Position numbers and translations under genes: made by a program
Origin: Spongiibacteraceae bacterium
GTDB lineage: Bacteria; Pseudomonadota; Gammaproteobacteria; Pseudomonadales; Dasaniaceae
DNA: 64,000 bases
Reading direction: 5' to 3'
Assembly: GCA_028280715.1 (NCBI GenBank)
Contig: JANQLG010000004.1
Location: 62,001 to 126,000, forward strand
In this document: positions 36,904 to 45,566 of the stretch, one piece after another
Layout: each line of letters starts with the position of its first letter
Numbering within the stretch: position 1 is the first letter of the stretch
Notes under the pieces: generated by a model
Databases searched by the model: none
What the model saw: the letters and a program-made list of their open reading frames with translations, nothing else
What the model was told of the DNA's origin: nothing

Positions 36904-38319
36904 ATGGCGATTAAACGGCAATCATTCACTCAACGACTCGCTAATTACGAAGGGCAGGACAAAACAGTTCTGGAGCCGCAAGTGATTGGCAAGCTGGTCC
37001 GTGTGGTGGGTATGGTGTTAGAAGTTGTAGGACTGGAGTTATCTATCGGCTGTCGGTGTTTAGTGATTTGCGATGATCAACGCAGTATAGAAACGGAAGT
37101 CGTTGGCTTTTCTGAAGGGAAGTTATTTTTAATGCCGATTGAAACCGGTGTTGGCCTTAAGCCCGGTTTGCAGGTAGTACCTATTGCTCATGAAGATAAA
37201 GTTCCTGTTGGTGAATGCCTGTTAGGACGTGTTATTGATGGCGCTGGCAGGCCGCTGGACGGCAAGGGTTCTTTAGGTAATGAAAAAACCATCGGTATGC
37301 AGGCAGAGTTGATAAACCCGCTGGAACGACAACCTATCTCTGCTGTGCTGGATGTTGGAATTCGTTCTATTAATTCAGCCTTAACCGTGGGAAGAGGACA
37401 GCGATTGGGTTTGTTCGCTGGTAGTGGTGTCGGCAAAAGTGTGTTGTTGGGAATGATGACGCGTTTTACCGAAGCTGATGTCATTGTAGTGGGCCTAATC
37501 GGAGAGCGTGGTCGAGAAGTGAAAGAATTCATCGATCATGTGTTAGATGAAGAGGGACTGAAACGCTCTGTGGTGGTGGCTTCACCCGCCGATGATGCGC
37601 CACTGATGCGAATGCGTGCAGCAATGTTGGCAACGCGCTTGGCAGAAAGTTTTCGTGACGAAGGAAAGCATGTACTACTGTTGATGGACTCGTTGACACG
37701 TTACGCTCAGGCGCAGCGCGAGATAGCACTTTCCATCAATGAGCCCCCAGCCACGAAAGGTTACCCACCGTCAGTGTTTGCAAAAATTCCACAACTGGTA
37801 GAACGTGCAGGTAATGATGCTGATGGTTCAGGCTCGGTAACGGCTTTTTATACCGTACTCACTGAAGGTGATGATCTTCAAGATCCTGTAGCTGATGCTG
37901 CCAGAGCTATTTTGGATGGTCACCTTGTGTTGTCCCGAACCTTAGCCGATGAGGGGCATTACCCTGCCATCGACTTGGAAGGATCAATTAGCAGAGCGAT
38001 GCCATCGGTTGTTAGTGCCGAGCATATGCAATTGGCGCAGCGGCTTCGCCATCTTTATTCTCGCTATCAGCAGAGCCGGGATTTAATTAACGTCGGAGCC
38101 TATGTGCCTGGCAGTGATCCAGAGACTGATGCGGCTATCGAGCGCTTGCCCGTGATTAGGCAATTTTTACAGCAGTCACTTAACGAGGCCGTGAATTTTG
38201 GCACGAGCTTAGCTCAGCTCCATGCAGTACTGAATCCGCCAGTGCCCGAACAGTCGCAGAGGGTAGAAAATGGAAACAGCGGCAATACTATTAACCCGCA
38301 GGCTCCAGCAGTTTACTAG
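36904..38319 (+). CDS. fliI: Flagellum-specific ATPase FliI
   Basis: The hexameric ATPase of flagellar export, homologous to the F1 beta subunit. The 471-residue protein has Walker A GSGVGKS near residues 174-180, Walker B in LLLMDSLTRYAQAQREI, the family segment NEPPATKGYPPSVFAKIPQLVERAG, and GERGREVKEFI. It lies 61 bases after fliH and two bases before fliJ. Confidence 0.97.
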   Translation: MAIKRQSFTQRLANYEGQDKTVLEPQVIGKLVRVVGMVLEVVGLELSIGCRCLVICDDQRSIETEVVGFSEGKLFLMPIETGVGLKPGLQVVPIAHEDKVPVGECLLGRVIDGAGRPLDGKGSLGNEKTIGMQAELINPLERQPISAVLDVGIRSINSALTVGRGQRLGLFAGSGVGKSVLLGMMTRFTEADVIVVGLIGERGREVKEFIDHVLDEEGLKRSVVVASPADDAPLMRMRAAMLATRLAESFRDEGKHVLLLMDSLTRYAQAQREIALSINEPPATKGYPPSVFAKIPQLVERAGNDADGSGSVTAFYTVLTEGDDLQDPVADAARAILDGHLVLSRTLADEGHYPAIDLEGSISRAMPSVVSAEHMQLAQRLRHLYSRYQQSRDLINVGAYVPGSDPETDAAIERLPVIRQFLQQSLNEAVNFGTSLAQLHAVLNPPVPEQSQRVENGNSGNTINPQAPAVY

Positions 38320-38321
38320 GC

Positions 38322-38762
38322 ATGAAAAAAACATCTGAACGATTACAGACGGTATTGAAGATTGCGCAGTTAAAGCAGCAGCAAGCGTCACAACGATTGG
38401 GCGAGATGACACGTGACAATCTTGCTGCAAAACAACAGCAGCAACAGTTGCGGGATTATCAGCAGGATTATGGCCAGCAGTTCAGCAAGCAGATAACCCA
38501 TCAGCCTCTTCAGGCATCCAAGGCAATGAATTATCTGAAGTTTTACAGCAACCTGGAAAATGCAGTGACACTTCAGCAGGAGAGGATAGTTCTTGCAGAA
38601 GATCAGATCAATACATTCAGGCGGGAATGGCAAAAAATCTATTCGCGTGAGAAAAATATGGAATCCTTAATCGAGCGAAAACAGCTGGAAGAAGAAATGG
38701 AATTAGAGAAAAAACTACAGCGAGAACAGGACGACAGACCTAAATCTTCCTCATTTGAATAG
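38322..38762 (+). CDS. fliJ: Flagellar export chaperone FliJ
   Basis: A 146-residue, almost entirely coiled-coil protein rich in Gln, Glu, Lys and Arg (LAAKQQQQQLRDYQQDYGQQF), as expected for the FliJ stalk that fits inside the FliI hexamer and contacts FlhA. The start is two bases after the fliI stop. Identification rests on position, length and coiled-coil character more than on specific motifs. Confidence 0.88.
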   Translation: MKKTSERLQTVLKIAQLKQQQASQRLGEMTRDNLAAKQQQQQLRDYQQDYGQQFSKQITHQPLQASKAMNYLKFYSNLENAVTLQQERIVLAEDQINTFRREWQKIYSREKNMESLIERKQLEEEMELEKKLQREQDDRPKSSSFE

Positions 38763-38854
38763 CCCCTCATAAAAAACAGCCTTCAATAATTAAACTGAGA
38801 CTTAGAATATGTGACTTTTGGGGCATATGGTCTATTCTGGACAATAAATATGAG

Positions 38855-38878
38855 ATTGAAGTTTAGGAAAGTTTCAAT
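38855..38878. promoter_or_regulatory. Imperfect hairpin in the fliJ-hsbA gap
   Basis: ATTGAAGTTT-AGG-AAAGTTTCAAT can fold into a stem with one unpaired region. It lies about 30 bases before the STAS gene in a 148-base gap that shows no clear promoter. The function is unknown; it could affect mRNA stability or translation of the partner-switch genes. Confidence 0.35.
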
Positions 38879-38910
38879 TCTAGAAAAGGTAACCAGGAAG
38901 AGGATTTCAT

Positions 38911-39216
38911 ATGACAATATCATCGACTGTCTCTCAAGATGGCACAGAATTGACCATTAGTATTGCAGGGCGTTTTGATTTTAGTTCACACCAGGAATTT
39001 CGTGATTCCTATGAAAATATCAATGTTAAACCGATGTCCTACACCGTTGATATGAATGACACCACCTATCTGGATAGTTCCGCTTTGGGTATGTTACTAC
39101 TGCTGAGAGATTATGCTGGTGGTAATGAATCGAAGATTACTATTTCCAATGCCAACGAAGATGTTAAAAAGATACTCTCCATCTCCAACTTTGAACATTT
39201 GTTTGCCATTAACTAG
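38911..39216 (+). CDS. hsbA: STAS-domain anti-sigma factor antagonist (HsbA-like)
   Basis: A 101-residue single STAS domain. The conserved phospho-acceptor region is YLDSSALGMLLLLRD with the serine pair at 56-57. In Pseudomonas HsbA switches between the anti-sigma factor FlgM and the diguanylate cyclase HsbD depending on its phosphorylation by HsbR. The next two genes are HsbR-like and HptB-like, the same three-gene order as hsbA-hsbR-hptB. The symbol is assigned on that synteny and the domain, so some caution is needed. Confidence 0.8.
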   Translation: MTISSTVSQDGTELTISIAGRFDFSSHQEFRDSYENINVKPMSYTVDMNDTTYLDSSALGMLLLLRDYAGGNESKITISNANEDVKKILSISNFEHLFAIN

Positions 39217-39284
39217 CGCGTTCTATCCTTTGACCTCTGTTTAAGCATTAAGCATGCAGACTAAATTTCAGGTGAAGGATTCAC

Positions 39285-41075
39285 ATGATGAAAGCAGCAA
39301 ACAAAAGTTTTGTTCGAAGTGTTGCAGGGAAATCTGATTCGAGTGATGCATCGACTGAATCAGTGATCACAATGTCAATACCCACGATTTTAATTGCTGA
39401 TGATAGCGATACTGATCGGTTGCTATTAGAAAAAATTCTGGTTCAGCAAGGTTATCAGGTAGAGGTTGCCTCTAACGGCAAAGAAGCGATAGCGCAGTTC
39501 GAAAAATGTCGACCTGATATTGTTTTGCTTGATGCATTAATGCCAGTGATGGATGGCTTTGAAGCAGCCATGCGTATTAAAGCGATAGCCGGCGAAGACT
39601 TCACCCCCATCGTATTTTTAACATCTCTCGACGAAGCAGATTCGCTGGCGCAATGTCTTGATGCCGGGGGTGATGATTTTCTAACCAAACCCTATAACAG
39701 TATTATTTTAAAGGCCAAGCTGAATGCGTTTATGCGTATGAAGGATATGCACAGTACGCTTAAGCAACAGCGCGATGAGATCAAGCAGTATAACAGCCGC
39801 TTAATTACTGAGCAGGAAGTTGCCAAACGCATATTTGACAAGGTGGCGCATGCGGGTTGTCTCGATGCACCCAATATTAAATATGCCTTTTCGCCAATTT
39901 CTATTTTTAATGGTGATGTCATATTGGCCGCGATGAGTCCGTCCGGAAATCTGGTTGTGTTGCTGGGAGATTTTACCGGTCATGGTTTAAGCGCGGCCAT
40001 TGGTGCAATGCCTTTGGCGCAGTCTTTTTACAGCATGCTGGAAAAAGGTTTTGGTATTAAAGAAATCCTTCGTGAAATCAATTCAAAATTGAATGAAATT
40101 CTGCCGGTAGATGTTTTTTGTTGTGCACTGGTTGTAGAGTTTAATTTTAAAGACCAGATGTTACATTTGTGGAATGGTGGGTTACCGGATGGAATACTTT
40201 ATCGACCATCCGAGGGCAAAATAATAAAATTTCATTCCACTAATTTGCCGCTTGGTGTCAGGTCTAACGATGACTTTGATGATCACTTGGTGGTTCACGA
40301 TCTTCAACCTGATGATCGTTTTATTGTCTGTTCCGATGGGCTTTATGAGGCTGAAGATGAACACGGCAACATGTTTGGTGAGGAGAGATTTTTATCAGTC
40401 ATTGAGAGTAATCAAAACCCTGATCATCTCTTCCATGAAATCAATGTATCTATTAATTCCTTTATCGGCGTCGATACACTTAGTGATGATATCTCACTGA
40501 TTGAAATAAAGGTGGTTAATGCCGATGACTTGCAGGTAGTTTTTCCGGAAGCTGTTTCAAGCGAAAAGTTAGGGCCTAAGGATTGGAGTCTTTATTATGA
40601 GTTACGCCGTGACACGTTGAAGGACTATGACCCCTTACCTCTGATGTTGCATATTTTAATGCAAGTGCCGTTTCTTCGTTTATCTTCCTCACAAATTTAT
40701 ACAGTGATTGCAGAATTATATTCCAATGCACTTGAACACGGCATATTAGGTTTGAGTTCTGAGCAAAAAGTTACTCCTGCGGGCTTTGCACAATACTATT
40801 TGGCCAGAAATCAAAAGTTACAGGACCTGGTTGAAGGAAAAGTTTCTATTGCCCTGCATTATCAAGGTGATGAAACTGGTGGGCGTTTAGAAGTCGAAGT
40901 AAAAGATTCTGGCGAAGGTTTTGATTTTGAGCCTTATTTAAAAGACACATCATCAGAAATGCAAAAAAAGTATTCTGGCAGAGGTATTTATTTGCTTCAC
41001 TCTTTGTGTCAGTCAGTAGAGTTTTTTGATGGTGGAAGCCGAGTACAGGCTGTTTTTGTTTGGGGAGGGGAATAA
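39285..41075 (+). CDS. hsbR: Response regulator with PP2C phosphatase and HATPase kinase domains (HsbR-like)
   Basis: Three domains are visible in 596 residues. An N-terminal receiver (about 33-150) has Asp39/Asp40, phospho-acceptor Asp83 (IVLLDALMPVMDG) and Lys135. A SpoIIE-type PP2C phosphatase (about 195-410) has metal-binding Asp in NGDV and VLLGDFTGHGLSAAIG and in CSDGLYEAED. A C-terminal GHKL/HATPase serine-kinase domain (about 440-596) has ELYSNALEHG and EVKDSGEGFDF. One polypeptide could thus phosphorylate or dephosphorylate the STAS partner under control of receiver phosphorylation. AGGTGAAGGA precedes the ATG. Confidence 0.88.
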   Translation: MMKAANKSFVRSVAGKSDSSDASTESVITMSIPTILIADDSDTDRLLLEKILVQQGYQVEVASNGKEAIAQFEKCRPDIVLLDALMPVMDGFEAAMRIKAIAGEDFTPIVFLTSLDEADSLAQCLDAGGDDFLTKPYNSIILKAKLNAFMRMKDMHSTLKQQRDEIKQYNSRLITEQEVAKRIFDKVAHAGCLDAPNIKYAFSPISIFNGDVILAAMSPSGNLVVLLGDFTGHGLSAAIGAMPLAQSFYSMLEKGFGIKEILREINSKLNEILPVDVFCCALVVEFNFKDQMLHLWNGGLPDGILYRPSEGKIIKFHSTNLPLGVRSNDDFDDHLVVHDLQPDDRFIVCSDGLYEAEDEHGNMFGEERFLSVIESNQNPDHLFHEINVSINSFIGVDTLSDDISLIEIKVVNADDLQVVFPEAVSSEKLGPKDWSLYYELRRDTLKDYDPLPLMLHILMQVPFLRLSSSQIYTVIAELYSNALEHGILGLSSEQKVTPAGFAQYYLARNQKLQDLVEGKVSIALHYQGDETGGRLEVEVKDSGEGFDFEPYLKDTSSEMQKKYSGRGIYLLHSLCQSVEFFDGGSRVQAVFVWGGE

Positions 41076-41179
41076 AAAGGCACAGATCAAAGCTCTGCGT
41101 GAGACTTAAATCGATTCGACGACGGCCATATTTTCGGCTAACCTAAGTTGCTGACGATATAATAATGAGCGGGGAAGAA

Positions 41180-41521
41180 ATGACACAATCCAAGCAACAT
41201 TTAGATTTTGATACATTGAATGAATTAAAAGTTGTTATGGGCGATGAATTTTCTTTGCTTATTGATACCTTCAAAAACGATAGTATTGTCAGAGTTCAAG
41301 CGATAAAAGATGCGGTCGCATCGGTTGACCCAGAAGAAATCAGGCGCGCAGCCCACAGTTTTAAGGGTAGTGCGAGTAATATGGGAGCTACTGAGTTGAC
41401 CAGGCTCTGTCGTGAATTGGAAGATTTGGGTCGGAGTGGACAAGTAGAGGGATCGCAAAATCTATTAGAACAAATCACTACTGAATACGAATGTGTTGAG
41501 TCGCTTCTTAAAGGCTTGTAA
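41180..41521 (+). CDS. hptB: Histidine phosphotransfer protein (HptB-like)
   Basis: A 113-residue Hpt four-helix domain with the phosphorylatable His59 in AAHSFKGSASNMGA. HptB in Pseudomonas receives phosphate from hybrid sensor kinases and passes it to the HsbR receiver; the adjacent HsbR-like gene fits that. The ATG at 41180 has GGGGA five bases upstream. An in-frame ATG at 41165 would add five residues and has no ribosome-binding site. Confidence 0.82.
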   Translation: MTQSKQHLDFDTLNELKVVMGDEFSLLIDTFKNDSIVRVQAIKDAVASVDPEEIRRAAHSFKGSASNMGATELTRLCRELEDLGRSGQVEGSQNLLEQITTEYECVESLLKGL

Positions 41522-41582
41522 CGCGACCTGTAACGTAAAAAGTGCGGTGGAAGAGTCTCTTATTCGAGATCCACAATTGAAA

Positions 41583-41640
41583 GCTCCTGATAAAACGCTT
41601 CTAATAAAACACCCCTAATCAAAACGCCTCTAATATAAAA
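41583..41640. repeat. Imperfect 14-15 base tandem repeat in the hptB-fliK gap
   Basis: Four degenerate units (gctcctgataaaac, gcttctaataaaac, acccctaatcaaaac, gcctctaatataaaa) lie head to tail in the untranslated spacer. They are not coding and contain no promoter I recognise. Similar degenerate repeats with 14-17 base period occur at 53343-53390 and 55008-55054. Confidence 0.75.
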
Positions 41641-41698
41641 GCCACTTATTGAAAGTGAGCAATTAAAAAACAGCTTAATTTTCATTTGACCATAGAGT

Positions 41699-41714
41699 TG
41701 GCCGCCTAATTGCA
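41699..41714 (+). promoter_or_regulatory. Sigma-54-type promoter upstream of fliK
   Basis: TGGCCGCCTAATTGCA matches the -24 TGGC and -12 TTGCA elements with the required ten bases between GG and GC. Transcription would start about 50 bases before the fliK ATG at 41776. It suggests that fliK can be transcribed separately from the fliE-fliJ-hsb genes. Confidence 0.7.
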
Positions 41715-41775
41715 ATTACCTTTTCGTTGATTATTGACTAATGGGTTAGTGCTCAAGTTTAGGTTGGAGAAGGTA

Positions 41776-43296
41776 ATGAATTCAGCTGGAGAAAATACGA
41801 CCTTAGTAGGGTTGCATGGTGGGCTCGATACAGCGTCTTTGCAAGCGGCTAAGGCGCCCGTGCCAACACCGGAGAGTGCAGCTAACTCACTAAAAAATAA
41901 TAGTTTTTCTGAAGTTTATGCCAATCAGACGCAAGCTGATATAGCGCCTGATGCCACACCTGCTAATACCTTGGGAGGGATGTCTGCAACCACCGATATC
42001 CCCCTAAACAAATCCCAACTGGTTCTGTGGCAAGCATTAGATGATAGCGGCAATCCTTTGCCTGTGGCGGAGGGAGAAAGTTTGCCACAGTTGCCTTTAT
42101 CTGAGGATGGCCAACAAATTTCTCTTACCGTGGGTAGTACGAGTAGTCATTCAGGGGGGGATTCAGGAGAGCTTCAAGCCACAATGGCAGCAGCTGATGC
42201 GGTACCGTTAAAAGGAACTAATAAAGGGAGTACTTCTTCATCGTCAGTAATGGATGGAGTAGCACTTGAAGGGACTGAGCCTGGGGAACATTCTAAAGAA
42301 TCGTCTTTGTCAGCCAGCTTGTTAACTGCTGAGCAACCAGTAGTTGCAAAGGCAGCTGAACAAGCTGCGCATACATTACCGGCAGCCAATAACACTCAGG
42401 AAGCAACCAAGATGACAACAGCTACAGGTGTGGCCACTGTTGTTCCAGGTGCACAGGGAGTTGCTTCACAGCAAGGGCGATCAGTTGGTGGTGATAAGTT
42501 TATTTCAGGCCAAGCCTCTAACACACAGGGAATTGTAGAAAATTCGACCAGAATTGAAATTTCGTCAACCAATAACAATTTAGCTCAGGGGCAGCAGCCA
42601 GTTGTGCAGGATTCAGTGGCGGAAACAATAAAGCCCAATACGGTAGCCAAACAGGATGCGTTAATGAGTTCGACGGCCTTCGCCAATCAGCTTCGATCTT
42701 TAGCCAATGACAAAGTAGTGGGCGATAAAAGTGATCCGGCTATCAGTAATAGTCCACTGCTGCAGCCAGCTTCTACGAGCGGATTAAATAGCACGCAGGT
42801 GACACGCCAGGAGGCGGCTCAGGTATATCAGCATAATGGCAGTACATCTTTCCAACTGAGCGTCCCAGTCGAAGTAGGTAAGCCGGGGTGGAGTGATACT
42901 GTTATTCAGCGGGTGATGTGGATGAGTTCGCAGAATATTAATCAAGCCGAAGTGGCGCTTGATCCACCGGAGCTGGGGCCACTACAAGTCAGGATTTCGA
43001 CACAGGGCGATTCCACCAGTGTCACTTTTACCAGCTCGCACAGTGCGGTAAGAGATGCGTTAGACCAGGGATTGCCTCGCTTGCGTGAAATGATGGATAA
43101 CCAGGGCTTGGATCTGGTCAATGTCGATGTCTCTGATCAGCAACATCAGCAGCAGGCGGAGTCGGAAAGCTCCTTGGCCGATGGTTCCAGTGCACATTCA
43201 TCCGCTAATGAAGCCCCTGCAGCTGAACAGGAGCAGCAGGAATCTCCCATCTCCCCCTCAACCGGCAGCCTTAATCTGGTTGATCATTACGTATAA
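41776..43296 (+). CDS. fliK: Flagellar hook-length control protein FliK
   Basis: The secreted molecular ruler that stops hook growth and switches export specificity through FlhB. In the 506-residue protein the N-terminal and central two thirds are low-complexity, Ala/Ser/Thr/Gln-rich and poorly conserved. The C-terminal hook-control domain is clear (LDPPELGPLQVRISTQGD, SSHSAVRDALDQGLPRLREMM). GGAGAAGG precedes the ATG at 41776, which is preferred over an upstream frame start at 41734. Confidence 0.93.
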   Translation: MNSAGENTTLVGLHGGLDTASLQAAKAPVPTPESAANSLKNNSFSEVYANQTQADIAPDATPANTLGGMSATTDIPLNKSQLVLWQALDDSGNPLPVAEGESLPQLPLSEDGQQISLTVGSTSSHSGGDSGELQATMAAADAVPLKGTNKGSTSSSSVMDGVALEGTEPGEHSKESSLSASLLTAEQPVVAKAAEQAAHTLPAANNTQEATKMTTATGVATVVPGAQGVASQQGRSVGGDKFISGQASNTQGIVENSTRIEISSTNNNLAQGQQPVVQDSVAETIKPNTVAKQDALMSSTAFANQLRSLANDKVVGDKSDPAISNSPLLQPASTSGLNSTQVTRQEAAQVYQHNGSTSFQLSVPVEVGKPGWSDTVIQRVMWMSSQNINQAEVALDPPELGPLQVRISTQGDSTSVTFTSSHSAVRDALDQGLPRLREMMDNQGLDLVNVDVSDQQHQQQAESESSLADGSSAHSSANEAPAAEQEQQESPISPSTGSLNLVDHYV

Positions 43297-43338
43297 TCGC
43301 CACTGATTATATATCTTCATTAAGCTAAACTCAGAGAT

Positions 43339-43366
43339 AGTAGATAGCGATAATTCGTTATCTACT
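43339..43366. promoter_or_regulatory. Strong 12-bp hairpin between fliK and fliL, without a T-run
   Basis: AGTAGATAGCGA-TAAT-TCGTTATCTACT folds into a 12-bp stem with a single G-U pair and a four-base loop. No poly-T follows, so it is not a classical intrinsic terminator. It lies 42 bases after the fliK stop and 49 bases before the sigma-54 element for fliL. It could protect the 3' end of the fliK mRNA, pause polymerase or bind a regulator. Confidence 0.7.
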
Positions 43367-43414
43367 GAGTAGGCAATAACTAATTGTTTTTAATAGTGTT
43401 TCGCGATTGGGGGC

Positions 43415-43430
43415 TGGCATAGCTTTTGCT
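43415..43430 (+). promoter_or_regulatory. Sigma-54-type promoter upstream of fliL
   Basis: TGGCATAGCTTTTGCT is a near-consensus -24/-12 element (TGGCA and TTGCT, ten bases between GG and GC). It is 41 bases upstream of the fliL ATG at 43471 and would drive fliL through fliR. Confidence 0.8.
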
Positions 43431-43470
43431 CACCCTGTTATATCGCCTTATTTTGCGACGGAACTTTGGC

Positions 43471-44022
43471 ATGGCAGATGAGAATGACGAGCAGGTTAAC
43501 GAAGAAGAAAATGGAGAAGAGGGCAAGAGCAAACCCAGAAAGAAAATAAATCCAATCATTATCTGGGTTGTTGTTGGGGTATTGGTCGTTGCCGGGTCTG
43601 TAGGGGGAACCTTGTTCATGCTCGGTGTTTTTGACAGCGATGAGGCGGAAGAAGTAGTAGAAGAGGAAGCAGCAGAGGCGCAAGACGTTGTAGCAAAACC
43701 TGACCCTGCTATGTACTTCCCGATTAAACCGGCATTTATCGTCACACTGCCTTCAAAGGGGCGCCAGCGCATGTTGAGCGTTGAGGTGACCATAATGACC
43801 CGGGACAGCGAAATATTTAATGGCTTGCAAACGCATATGCCACTGGTTAAAAACCGCTTAGTCATGTTGTTAGGTGGTGAGATCTATGAAGAGTTACAGA
43901 CAGCTGAAGGCAAGGAATTGTTGCGACAAAAAGCATTGCAGGCCATGCAGGATATTATGCAGCAGGAAATTGGTAAGCCCGCTATAGAGCAAGTGTTATT
44001 TACAAATTTTGTTATGCAGTAG
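43471..44022 (+). CDS. fliL: Flagellar basal-body-associated protein FliL
   Basis: FliL surrounds the stator and supports torque under load. The 183-residue protein has an acidic and lysine-rich cytoplasmic N-terminus, one membrane helix (INPIIIWVVVGVLVVAGSVGGTLFM) and a periplasmic stomatin-like domain (FPIKPAFIVTLPSKGRQRMLSVEVTIM). The open frame starts at 43426, but the part before MADENDEQ at 43471 overlaps the predicted promoter and start of transcription, so 43471 is preferred. Confidence 0.94.
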   Translation: MADENDEQVNEEENGEEGKSKPRKKINPIIIWVVVGVLVVAGSVGGTLFMLGVFDSDEAEEVVEEEAAEAQDVVAKPDPAMYFPIKPAFIVTLPSKGRQRMLSVEVTIMTRDSEIFNGLQTHMPLVKNRLVMLLGGEIYEELQTAEGKELLRQKALQAMQDIMQQEIGKPAIEQVLFTNFVMQ

Positions 44023-44055
44023 CTTGCTAGAAAGATGTTGAGGTAATTAGAGAAC

Positions 44056-45027
44056 GTGCAAGACTTATTATCACAGGAAGAAATCGATGCGCTGTTACAT
44101 GGTGTAGATGATGGCGAAGTCGAAACTGAAACTGACTTTGAGGAAGGTGAGGCGAGATCCTATGACCTGACTAGTCAGGATCGGATTGTTCGGGGTCGAA
44201 TGCCAACCCTGGAAATGGTCAATGAACGTTTTGCTCGTTATACCCGCATTAGTCTGTTTAATCTATTACGCCGTACCGCAGATGTGGCAGTAGGCGGGAT
44301 TCAGATTCAGAAATTTGGCGAATACGTACATACGCTGTATGTGCCTACCAGTCTCAATATGGTTAAGTTGCGCCCGTTGCGTGGTACTGGCTTGATTATT
44401 TTGGACGCTAAGCTGGTTTTTAAATTGGTAGATAATTTTTTTGGTGGTGATGGGCGTCACGCCAAAATTGAAGGACGTGAATTTACTCCTACCGAATTGC
44501 GTGTTGTCGAGATGGTTTTGCAAGAAGCCTTTGTTGACCTTAGAGAAGCCTGGAAAGCGATTATTCCTATCGACTTTGAATTTGTAAATGCCGAAGTGAA
44601 TCCTTCCATGGCTAATATCGTTAGCCCCAGCGAAGTCGTTGTTGTCAGTACCTTTCATGTAGAGCTGGATGGTGGTGGTGGCGATATGCACATTACCTTG
44701 CCTTACTCAATGATTGAGCCGATCAGAGAAACACTGGATGCCGGTTTGCAAACCGATGTGGATGATGTTGATGAGCGATGGGTGATGTCATTGCGCGAAG
44801 ATATTATGCGTGCGTCAGTGGATATAGACTGCACGGTAGCTGAAAAAGAAATTCCGCTACGGGATATTATTGATCTTCAGGATGGAGATGTTATTCCCAT
44901 TGAAATGCCTGAAAAACTAGTCCTGATGGCTAACGGCGTGCCGGTTTTTAGTGCCAAGCTTGGGCAATCAAAGGGAAATCTTGCGTTACAGATATTAAAC
45001 AAATTTGTTGAACGCGATAATGCGTAA
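44056..45027 (+). CDS. fliM: Flagellar motor switch protein FliM
   Basis: The C-ring protein that binds phosphorylated CheY. The 323 residues begin with the CheY-binding peptide LLSQEEIDALLHGV. The middle domain has TLEMVNERFARYTRISLFNLLRRTADVAVGG, and the C-terminal SpoA domain ends GQSKGNLALQILNKFVERDNA. The start is a GTG immediately preceding the conserved QDLLSQEEID. Confidence 0.97.
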   Translation: MQDLLSQEEIDALLHGVDDGEVETETDFEEGEARSYDLTSQDRIVRGRMPTLEMVNERFARYTRISLFNLLRRTADVAVGGIQIQKFGEYVHTLYVPTSLNMVKLRPLRGTGLIILDAKLVFKLVDNFFGGDGRHAKIEGREFTPTELRVVEMVLQEAFVDLREAWKAIIPIDFEFVNAEVNPSMANIVSPSEVVVVSTFHVELDGGGGDMHITLPYSMIEPIRETLDAGLQTDVDDVDERWVMSLREDIMRASVDIDCTVAEKEIPLRDIIDLQDGDVIPIEMPEKLVLMANGVPVFSAKLGQSKGNLALQILNKFVERDNA

Positions 45028-45098
45028 ATTTTCGTGGTTGGTCGAGTTGGCAGATTTGCCATCATCGCTACTAACGCGAAAGTGACTGGAGAAGTAGT

Positions 45099-45566
45099 AT
45101 GAGTGATGAAGACGATAACGTAGATCAGGATCAGATGGCTGACGAATGGGCCGCTGCTATGGCAGAGCAGGGCGATGATCAGCAAGATGATATTGATGCG
45201 GTATTGGCTGAGTCTGGGGCAGATACAGATGCGGATGGTGAGGAGGATGCAGCACAGCCTGCACAAATGGATGAATTGACCGCTGCACCACAACCGGCAG
45301 CGGGAGCCCCAGACCTTGATGTCATCATGGATATTCCCGTTCGTATTTCTATGGAAGTTGGCAACACAGAAATCAGTATTCGGAATTTATTGCAGTTAAA
45401 CCAAGGTTCCGTCATCGAGCTGGATAGACTTGCGGGCGAACCACTGGATGTATTAGTTAATGGCACATTGATTGCCCATGGTGAAGTGGTTGTAGTCAAT
45501 GAAAAATTTGGTATTCGAATGACGGATGTCATTAGTCCTTCCGAACGCATCAAGAAATTGCGATGA
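45099..45566 (+). CDS. fliN: Flagellar motor switch protein FliN
   Basis: A 155-residue C-ring component. The first ~75 residues are very acidic and Asp/Gln/Ala-rich (DEDDNVDQDQMADEWAAAMA). The C-terminal SpoA domain is canonical ([64 protein letters not shown]). The stop overlaps the fliO start by four bases (ATGA), so the two are translationally coupled. Confidence 0.97.
   Translation: MSDEDDNVDQDQMADEWAAAMAEQGDDQQDDIDAVLAESGADTDADGEEDAAQPAQMDELTAAPQPAAGAPDLDVIMDIPVRISMEVGNTEISIRNLLQLNQGSVIELDRLAGEPLDVLVNGTLIAHGEVVVVNEKFGIRMTDVISPSERIKKLR

Noticed and set aside
43380-43865. A 161-codon minus-strand ORF opposite fliL
   Set aside because: It is antisense to the well-supported fliL coding sequence; its Ser/Thr-rich product is typical of a shadow frame.
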